Shown here piece by piece: positions 57,083 through 64,000 of a stretch of DNA of 64,000 nt. How positions within the stretch are numbered: the stretch's first letter is position 1; each line of letters begins with the position of its first letter. Location of the stretch: positions 9,191,878 to 9,255,877 of the forward strand of contig CM061139.1 of the NCBI GenBank assembly GCA_030789695.1, in the 5' to 3' direction. The DNA comes from Scilla litardierei. Taxonomy: Eukaryota > Streptophyta > Magnoliopsida > Asparagales > Asparagaceae. A program made the position numbers and the translations under genes. The notes beneath the pieces are model-generated. The model was not told the origin of the DNA. It saw only the letters and a program-made list of their open reading frames with translations, and ran no database searches.

Positions 57083-57557
57083 TGGAAGAAGCAGATAGAT
57101 GAATTTTTTTGGATCATTTTTTTGTGAAGGCACAAACTACAAACACATATATTACTTCATGAATATCATCATTGAATGAAATTTCTATAGATCTTTTTTA
57201 AATTATTTATTTTATGATTTAATTTATGTGAGGTTAAATATTTTGCCCCCCTTCACTGAATTCCTGGCTCCGCCACTGCTTACACACATCCTCGCACATC
57301 CATGCGTGCATACATGCATCACACACGCGTCTAACCCGTTCCTGTCGTTTTACACCCACGACGTCATTTGCACTTCTTCCGCCTTCACATCTCGCATTCT
57401 CTTCCCTTAGCCACGTATTACGGCCTAATCTCCTTGGCATTACGTCACATACGCCAATATCTACGCTTATCTCATGCCCACGCACGGATCGTAGGTAGAA
57501 ACACCACACGTATTCAGTAGAACACCCATATAGTGCAAAATAGGGCATGACAAGAAA

Positions 57558-57766
57558 AGCGTGCCAAAGGATTATGCTTCAAGTGTGACGAAAAGTTTTC
57601 TCCGAGACTCCAGTGTGGCGACCGTACCTTGCAGATATTGATAGTGAATGAGAAGGATGGAGAGGGCACGGTAATGCTGGAAGCGGCGAGGAGGATCATG
57701 TGCATCTACACTTGGATTAGCCCGTTCGCGCACTTCACGCACCACCCAAAGGACAATGTGGTTTTT
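57558..57766 (+). pseudogene. GYC zinc knuckle joined to the last residues of pol
   Basis: AKGLCFKCDEKFSPRLQCGD is the Gag zinc knuckle (the His position reads Leu). After about 40 residues of acidic and unclear sequence, HPKDNVVFQGRS resembles the FHLEDxV... end of chromovirus Pol in GYA. All domains between are absent. The downstream purine stretch TTCAGGGGCGGAGTAA (57765-57780) is the polypurine tract. Confidence 0.75.
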
Positions 57767-57780
57767 CAGGGGCGGAGTAA

Positions 57781-58181
57781 TGATGCGTTTGGAGACTTTT
57801 GGGCGTATGGAGACTTTTGGGCCCAATAGGGGTAGGAAATTCAGAAATTAGGAGGAACATTCTCGTAAATTAGCAAAGCTGTAATTTTTCTTATAGCCTA
57901 GAGCCGGCCCTAGTTTTGGCATGCTTTAATTGAAGAAATCCCTTAGTTTATTTGTAGTCAATTTGATAGATAATTTGTCTTAGGACTTTAGTTGGGATTT
58001 ATGCTTTGATCTCGAATCAAAAGCTAGGAGTTTTCCTCTTATCGAATCGAGGTATTTATCTTGTTATTTTCAGATCTGAAAACCAATAAAAATCCTATTT
58101 TTATTCTCTTTCCACCCATAAAAATACCACATTTTCTATAAAGATCCCATCTTTTGCCCACAAAAAGCCCTAATCGCATCA
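57781..58181 (+). repeat. GYC 3' LTR
   Basis: 401 bp, TGATGCGTTTGGAGAC...CTAATCGCATCA, followed by GACAC. Confidence 0.93.
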
Positions 58182-58186
58182 GACAC

Positions 58187-58297
58187 ACGACATGCCAAAT
58201 TCTTAAATATACGACATGGGGACACAGAAACATGGCACAATATATAAGTGTGGATATTTACACTCATATATAGACATGTTCATGCATCCGAAAGCCA
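58187..58297 (+). other. Host DNA between GYC and GYD
   Basis: About 110 bp, no gene or repeat recognised. It continues the 41375-41967 host segment on the far side of GYC. Confidence 0.4.
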
Positions 58298-58757
58298 TCA
58301 TGTAATTTTTTGACTTTCTAAAAAGTAATCTGAGGTGATTATCATTTACCAGAGGAGGATGTGAGGACCGATAGTGGTGCGGCAATGAAGTGGAGCTGAA
58401 CCAGTGGCATTTTCGTAATTTTGGGCTATATGGGGATTTTCGTAATTTTGGGTTGTAGGGGTCATTTTCGTAAGTTCTGGATTTCTGGAATTTCTGGGCT
58501 GAAACAGTATTTATTAGGTGGCGGCTAGGGTTTGAGGGGTCTATGTTGATATTTTTGAGAGAAATCTTCAAGGAGTTCATAGAACCCTAGGTTTTGGCGG
58601 GTTTGGCTTTTCCTTAGAAGTAAAAGCTAGGAGAGCAGCCTCCTCTCGAAAGAGGTCCACTATCTTTTTATCTTTCTTTGAGATCAATAAAAATACCACA
58701 TTTCCCTAAATCTTCCACAAAATACTATTATCTAATTTTCTCACGCGGATTACATCA
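58298..58757 (+). repeat. GYD 5' LTR (start uncertain)
   Basis: The end GATTACATCA is clear. The start is guessed at 58298 (TCATGTAAT, the expected TGATGTAAT with one change), giving about 460 bp. Confidence 0.55.
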
Positions 58758-58760
58758 AAT

Positions 58761-58772
58761 TGGTATCAGAGC
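58761..58772 (+). promoter_or_regulatory. GYD primer-binding site
   Basis: Perfect TGGTATCAGAGC, three bases after the LTR. Confidence 0.93.
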
Positions 58773-58789
58773 TCTATGATCTATGACGG

Positions 58790-59875
58790 TGTCGGCATCT
58801 GAAAAAAGTGAAATTTTTGGAGGAGAAACTCGATGTTGAAGTTGAAGGATTGAAGAAATCGATGGATGAGATGCGATCCGAAGTGAATGCCTTGGAAGCG
58901 AGGACGAACACGATCTTGGAAGCTTCATGTAATCAAACCAACAGCTCATGCAATCAAACCAACAGCTCTCGCAACAAGTCACTGCGTTATCATATGTGAA
59001 TGATTCAGATCTGAGTAGAGGCGAGTGCATCAATTCAGATTCGGTATAAAAGGCGCAAACTTTGGCGAAAGGAAATTAAAAAGTCGATGCCGATGTCGAT
59101 GTCGATGTTGAAGGATCGAAGCAATCGATGGATGAGATACGATCCGAAGTGAAGGCCTCGGAAGCGAGGACGAACGCGATATTGGAAGCCATCATGCAAA
59201 CCAACATCTCATTCAAACAAACCAACATATCTCGCATCAAGTCACCTCGTTATCAAAGGCGAATGTCGAAGGACTTCTATCTGATGCTGATGATGAAGTG
59301 TCCGAAGATGGAGCGGAGTAACACCTGGAAGGCGACGACCACCCACGACACCATCAGGGGCCCTGCCACCATAGGAAGCCTCGGCTAAGGTTGACGAGTC
59401 CTGACAGGGCCGTCAGATTACTTGTGGCCCCCTGGTGGCCTGCCAATCCACGACAGCGCAGCAAGGGCCCTCACGGCCCCATGGCGGCCTGCCAACCCCT
59501 GCCAACGCCCCCAGGGGCCCCGTGGCCTCCTAGTAACCCACCAGGGCGGCGATTATCTGCAGGCAGACCTCTGGGGGCCACAAGATCCCCTGATGGTTCG
59601 TCCGGAGCTCGGAGATCAGCTGAGGTCCTGATAGGGCACCGATGATTTGGAGAACCTCCGGGGCATGCGCCCTCTGTTATGCAGCGAAGAGACCCCGACG
59701 GTGAATTCTAGATTACTAGAGGTTCGATGATTATCACTATAAGGTGCCAAGGTTCGGGGACGACGGAGGAGGATCCGATTGAGGAGATGGTGGTTGGGAG
59801 AATGACGATGTAGAAGAGGAAGACATATTTGTAGACTTTGATGCACCGTGGGGCGCAGCCCCCGCCAGTACTACT
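58790..59875 (+). pseudogene. gag: GYD gag N-terminal region with duplicated coiled coil
   Basis: The coil-coding block occurs twice: 58808-58999 (KFLEEKLDVEVEGLKKSMDE, then NALEARTNTILEA) and about 59095-59265 (SKQSMDEIRSEVKASEARTN). A GC-rich Pro/Gly linker region follows at 59330-59640 with GGCCTGCCAA words, then an acidic stretch to about 59875. No single frame joins them. Confidence 0.75.
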
Positions 59876-60640
59876 ATGACCCGTACCGAGGGAGGGCATC
59901 TCATGTGGATTTCAATACCCGATAGCATGGTCAGGAAATTGAAGATGCCTATCTTTGAAGGGAAGGACCCTTATGGGTGGATCTACAGGGCGGAGAGGTA
60001 CTTCAAGGTGACATACTTCACTGACACAAAGAAACTGAGGGCGGTTAGGATATGTTTAGAGGGTGAGGCGTTGTCTTGGCACCGGTAGAAAGAGCAACAA
60101 TGGTTTGTGTGCTTATGGGAGGAATTTAAGGATTGCCTGCTATATCGATTTTATGATACCAAGGGGGAGACCTTCATGAGCAGTTTTTTTACTCTTAGGC
60201 ATGCAGAGACAGTCATGGATTATAGCATGAGATTTAAGATGCTGGCAGGGCATGTTCGAGGATTGTCAGGAGAGTTTCTGGAGGGGTGTTTCATGACGTG
60301 TGTTTAGCCAAGCATACTGGAGGCACTATGCATACAGAGACCTAGAGGGCTGCTGGACAGGATGGAGTTGGCACATATGGTAGAGGATATACTCACAGTG
60401 GAGCGGCAAGCTAAGGGAGCATGTGGCGGATCTACTTTCTGTAGCTATGTGCAGACAGCTGGGCAGAAGGCACCTCTAGTATGGATGACACCCACCAGCA
60501 GAGAGAGATGCATCAAGACACCGCCAGGGGGCAATCCATGCGCATGACGGAGACAGAGATGCGGGACAAGCGAGCAAAGGGCCTTTACTTCAAATGCGAT
60601 GAAATGTTTAAACCAGGGCATCGATGTGTCGACCACTTTC
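59876..60640 (+). pseudogene. gag: GYD gag capsid domain and altered zinc knuckle
   Basis: The capsid domain starts VRKLKMPIFEGKDPYGWIYR, continues to EGEALSWHR, meets a stop at 60086-60088, and resumes in new frames with MRFKMLAGHVRGLSGEFLEG. The zinc knuckle at about 60583-60630 reads YFKCDEMFKPGHRC, so the first cysteine has become tyrosine. Frame breaks at 60305 and 60545. Confidence 0.85.
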
Positions 60641-61250
60641 CAGTTGAAACTGAATGATGAGAATGAGGATGAGGTAGTTGTGCAGTTAAAGGCAGATGAT
60701 GTGACAGTTCATGAGCATCATGTGACAGTTCATGAGCATCCCATCTCGACGTTGTGGAGATTTCGCTAAACTCTGTGGTGGGGTTCACTCTGAACTACAC
60801 CATGAAGTTGGCCGAGAGGATAACAGAGCAGGATGTCACAGTCTTGATTGATAGTGGGACCACCCACAATTTCATCTGTAATCGGGTGTTGGATCAACAT
60901 GTGCTATAGGTCAGCGACACAAGGGGTTTCGGAGTTATGATGGGGACATGGAAGGTGGAGCGCAGCCGAGGAGTGTCGTGGGCTTTTATTGACTCTCTAC
61001 GGTGTACAGATTGTGGAGGACTTTCTACCATTAGACATGAGAAATACAGATGTTATATTGGGCATGAGGTGGCTACGATCTTTGGAGTACTAGAATCAAT
61101 TGGAAGCTGTCGCGGATGGAGTTTCAGGAGGGGATGAAGACAATCACTCTCCAGGGCGATCCCAGTTTGTGCCATTCCATGGTTTCATTGAAAACCATGA
61201 CAATGGCCATCCAGACAGAGAGTAGAGGATTTTTTGGTGGAGTTTCAGAG
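60633..61250 (+). pseudogene. pol: GYD protease region, first copy
   Basis: Contains TVLIDSGTTHNFI (about 60838-60876) after the LAERITEQDV segment, then a 66-residue open piece at 60937-61137 starting MMGTWKVERSRGVSWAF that is identical in the second copy. A stop (TAG at 60907) follows the active-site segment. At 61250 the sequence switches from Gypsy to Ale gag. Confidence 0.85.
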
Positions 61251-61990
61251 TTATGGACTGCACTCGAGGAGCGATACAAACATAAAAAAATATCATTATT
61301 ACCACATTGATCGTACCTTGAAGGCCGAATATTTGACAGTGGATGACCTATATGAGTTATGGACTGCACTCGAGGAGCGATACAAACATCAAAAAGATGT
61401 TATCCTCCCTCGAACATGCTATGAATGTGAGAACCTCTGACTCAGGACTTCAAGTCCATTGCCGAATAGAACTTGGCATTGTTTAGTATCACCTTACGTC
61501 TGAGGTTGTGTAGTGAAAAGTTATGGAGGAACGCTTGCTGGAGAAAACTTTCACATCCTTCCATGAGAAGGATGTCATCCTCATGTAGCAGCATAGTGAA
61601 CGAAAATTCACGAAATACTCTGAGCTCTTATCCTGCCTTCTGATGGCAGAACAGAACAGAGAACTTTTGTTGTTCACACATAACATGCGCCCTGCTGGCA
61701 CTGCTCCTACCCTAGAGGCACACACAATTTCTTCACAGAAGCAGAAGAACAAATACAAATGTAAACCCCTGAAGGGTAAATCAATGAAAAAGCAGGCCAA
61801 AAGTCTCCCACAACAGAATAATAATGAGGAGAAAAAGAAATCTGCGTGGAGGAAGAACACTGGCCATACATCTGCCCCAGGAAAGACTGAGAAGATAAAT
61901 GCCACAGATGTGGCATGATTGGACACTGGTCCAGGATATGTCATATTTCACGACACCTCCAAGATTTGTATCAAGAAAGTCTGAAGTCTA
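61251..61990 (+). mobile_element. gag: Ale-type Copia gag fragment embedded in GYD
   Basis: Matches the UBN2 gag of ALE2: RTLKAEYLTVDDLYELWTAL, EERYKHQKDVILPRTCYECE, LEKTFTSFHEKDV and the basic linker, then a CCHC knuckle CHRCGMIGHWSRIC near 61898-61940 which, unlike ALE2, has no nonsense codon in it. A 35-bp block (61251-61285) is repeated at 61355-61389. No LTR or primer site is attached, so it did not arrive as a complete element. Confidence 0.88.
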
Positions 61991-62012
61991 ATGCTAAAAC
62001 AAATCTCTCTTA

Positions 62013-62336
62013 AATAGAAGCCCACGACACTCCGACTGCGCTCCACCTTCCATGTCCCCATCATAACTCCAAAACCCCTTGTGTCGCTGACCTATAGCAC
62101 ATGTTGATCCAACACCCGATTATAGATGAAATTGTGGGTGGTCCCACTGTCAATCAAGACTGTGACATCCTGCTCTGTTATCCTCTCAGCCAACTTCATG
62201 GTGTAGTTCAGAGTGAACCCCACCACAAAGTTTAGCGAAATCTCCACAACGTCGAGATGTGATGCTCATGAACTGTCACATCCTCTGCCTTTAACTCCAC
62301 AACTACCTCATCCTCATTCTCATCATTCAATATCAA
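62013..62336 (-). repeat. Inverted copy of the GYD protease segment
   Basis: Reverse complement of about 60645-60988 (minus an internal duplication there), with CACGACACTCCGACTG at its left end and CATCATTCAATATCAA at its right. Confidence 0.88.
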
Positions 62337-62396
62337 ATAGATGCTTCTCTTAAATATGTCAGTCGAGGAGTGTCGTGACCTTTAAAATTTTTTGAT

Positions 62397-63010
62397 GTTA
62401 TCCCAGTTTGTTCGACCATTCTCCAGTTGATATTGAATGATGAGAATGAGGATGAGGTAGTTGTGGAGTTAAAGGCAGAGGATGTGACAGTTCATGAGCA
62501 TCCTATCTCGACGTTGTGGAGATTTCGCTAAACTCTTGGTGGGGTTCACTCTGAACTACACCATGAAGTTGGCCGAGAGAATAACAGAGCAGGATGTCAC
62601 AGTCTTGATTGACAGTGGGACCACCCACAATTTCATCTGTAATCGGGTGTTGGATCAACATGTGCTATAGCTCAGCGACACAAGGGGTTTTGGAGTTATG
62701 ATGGGGACATGGAAGGTGGAGCGCAGTCGAGGAGTGTCGTGGGCTTTTATTGACTCTCTACGGTGTACAGATTGTGGAGGACTTTCTACCATTAGACATG
62801 AGAAATACAGATGTTATATTGGGCATGAGGTGGCTACGATCTTTGGAGTACTAGAATCAATTGGAAGCTGTCGCGGATGGAGTTTCAGGAGGGGATGAAG
62901 ACAATCACTCTCCAGGGCGATCCCAGTTTGTGCCATTCCATGGTTTCATTGAAAACCATGGCAATGGCCATCTAGACAAAGGGTAGAGGATTTTTTGGTG
63001 GAGTTTCAGA
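62397..63010 (+). repeat. pol: Direct second copy of the GYD protease region
   Basis: Near-identical to 60633-61250 (offset about 1761 bp); the 66-residue open piece at 62698-62898 is identical to that at 60937-61137. It continues past the switch point into normal Gypsy sequence, so this is the original locus order. Confidence 0.9.
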
Positions 63011-64000
63011 GTTTAGCAGTGGATGGAGAGGAGCAGGACATCCCTGCTGAGGTGTGGCAGATTTTGAGCCGCTTTGCGGGGGTGTTTGTGATGCCTTGTG
63101 CCCTTTTGCCCCCACAAGACCACGAGCAGGCTATCGTCCTGCGAGAGGGGGTCCACCCATCAGTGTGAGTCCCTATCGTTATTCTCAGGGACAAAAGGAT
63201 GAGATTGAGTGGATGATGGGGGAGATGATACATGCCGGCATGATACAACCCAGTGTGAGTCCCTTCCTAGCCTGGTCCTGTTGGTGAAAAAGAAGGATGT
63301 CAGCTAGAGATTCTATATCGATTATAGAGCTTTGAACAAGGAGACAATACCTGATAAATTTCTGATTCCTGTGATTGATGAGCTCTTAAATGAGTTGGCA
63401 TTTGGGCAGCAATTTTCTCAAAAATAGATTTGAAGTCGGGATATCACCAAATCAGGATGCGAGCTGCAGATGTGCCCAAGGCCGCGTTCAGGACGCATGA
63501 CGACCACTAAGATTTTTAGTCATGCCTTTCGACTTGACTAATGCCCCTGTCACTTTCCAGGCTCTCATTAACAAGATTTTTCGTCCTTACTCGAGGAGTT
63601 TCGTCTTGTTCTTTGATGACATCCTGGTGTATATGTTCCATGGAGGAGCACATAGAGCATTTGGAGTTAGTCTTATAGAAGATGCAGGACCATCCGCTTT
63701 ACGCCAACATGAAGAAATGCTTCCTTGCGCAGAAGAGTTTTGGGACATGTGGTCTCTGCAGAGGGGTGGAATCAGACACATCGAAGATTGCAGTGATGCT
63801 AGATTGGTCACAACCGACCACCTTGCGGGTTCTATGGGTTTCCTAGGGTTGACAGGCTATTACATAAAGTTCGTCAGGGGATACAACTCCATCTCCTAGC
63901 CTATTATAGAGCAGCTCAAGAAGAATAGTTTTCATTGGGGAGAGGAGGGGACCCATGCTTTTGAGGCCTGAAGCAGGCTATGTCTACAGTGCCAGTGCTT
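63011..64000 (+). pseudogene. pol: GYD reverse transcriptase, incomplete
   Basis: Reading from the protease-RT junction: ISVSPYRYSQGQKDEIEWMM, then a shifted [20 protein letters not shown] near 63323-63382, and the open piece 63522-63899 with PFDLTNAPVTFQALINKIFR, the catalytic FFDD in [11 protein letters not shown] and GFLGLTGYYIKFV. Several stops (63305, 63427, 63897) show decay. The window ends within the RT/RNase H connection. Confidence 0.88.

Larger units (their letters stand above)
55207..57278. mobile_element. hAT element, 2072 bp, with transposase remnant
   Basis: Left end CAGGGGCGAAGCCAC and right end (reverse complement) CAGTGGCGGAGCCAGGAATT; perfect eight-base flanks CTTACACA at 55199-55206 and 57279-57286. 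The interior carries the C-terminal part of a hAT transposase. The matching position of the other LARD LTR (about 46917) is empty. Confidence 0.96.
44187..57552 (-). mobile_element. LARD: large non-coding LTR retrotransposon inserted in GYC
   Basis: LTRs of 2994 bp (44187-47180) and about 3.0 kb net (52473-57552 with a hAT inside); ends TGTCACG...GGGCATGACA; perfect duplication AGAAA at 44182-44186 and 57553-57557. A Gypsy-like polypurine region follows 47180 when read on the minus strand (TTTTAAGGTGGGTAGGA before the LTR), which sets the orientation. No gag or pol motif exists in the internal domain. Large non-coding elements with long LTRs are known as LARDs. LTRs differ by about 2% over the first 440 bp by eye. 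Confidence 0.9.
52473..57552 (-). repeat. LARD 5' LTR, containing a hAT
   Basis: Same ends as the other LTR; 5080 bp less 2080 bp for the hAT and its target copy gives 3000 bp. Confidence 0.9.
41968..58181 (+). mobile_element. GYC: chromovirus with gag but almost no pol, split by the LARD
   Basis: LTRs 41968-42377 and 57781-58181, flanked by GACAC at 41963-41967 and 58182-58186. Without the LARD the element is about 2.8 kb: LTR, primer site, gag, about 200 bp with a zinc knuckle and the last residues of pol, polypurine tract, LTR. Protease, reverse transcriptase, RNase H, and integrase are absent, so it is a deletion derivative that could only move in trans. Confidence 0.93.
58298..64000 (+). 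mobile_element. GYD: chromovirus running off the window end
   Basis: LTR ending TTACATCA at 58757, perfect tRNA-Met site, gag, protease and reverse transcriptase in order. The 3' part lies beyond the window. The interior is rearranged at 60633-63010 (duplication, inverted piece and foreign Ale gag). Coding parts are decayed. Confidence 0.88.

Overview
This is plant nuclear DNA, most likely from a eudicot with a large, repeat-rich genome. It contains one recognisable host gene with spliced exons, a mitochondrial single-stranded DNA-binding protein (16655-17775). Almost everything else is a multi-layer nest of transposons that can be taken apart from their own termini and target-site duplications (TSDs). 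I saw no CRISPR array, operon or other prokaryotic feature.

Layout. 1-4770: 3' part of a Sirevirus-type Copia element (SIR1) that keeps gag, a polypurine-tract array and a 1.7-kb LTR but has no pol. It sits in the 3' end of an Ale-type Copia element (ALE1, 4771-6010), whose short LTR is split by a 934-bp PIF/Harbinger-like MITE. Eleven bases further on, a complete but decayed Ale element on the minus strand (ALE2, 6022-12987, TSD ACTTT) has an odd 1.8-kb leader with palindromes and a G/C-run block. 12988-17810: host gene region, with a hAT MITE (13801-14745) and a Tourist-like MITE (14939-15566) in a probable 5' UTR intron, then the four visible coding exons.

17811-41366: a long-TIR DNA element (DT1) starting 35 bp after the exon-4 splice donor. 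Inside it are a small MITE (18919-19296) and a giant palindromic element (DT2, 19980-41269, TSD CTTGAAAA) whose two arms each carry a broken FAR1-type MULE transposase. The left arm holds a solo Sirevirus LTR (21137-22706). The right arm holds a minus-strand chromovirus (GYA, 29054-40557), itself split by a plus-strand chromovirus (GYB, 31939-37802).

41968-58181: a chromovirus that lost nearly all of pol (GYC, TSD GACAC). It is split by a young non-coding large retrotransposon derivative (LARD, 44187-57552, TSD AGAAA), which carries two opposed LINE tails and, in one LTR, a 2.1-kb hAT element (55207-57278, TSD CTTACACA). From about 58298 to the window end: a fourth chromovirus (GYD), whose protease region is duplicated around a filler made of a foreign Ale gag fragment and an inverted piece of itself.

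How it fits together. None of the retroelements has an intact coding region here; nonsense codons and frameshifts are common. Relative age by eye from LTR pairs: LARD youngest (about 2% different), GYB about 5%, ALE2 about 7%. The last SSB exon was not found, so the gene is either interrupted by a very long terminal intron or truncated. Coordinates of TIRs, LTRs and TSDs were read directly; domain names come from recognised family motifs; insertion order is inferred from nesting.
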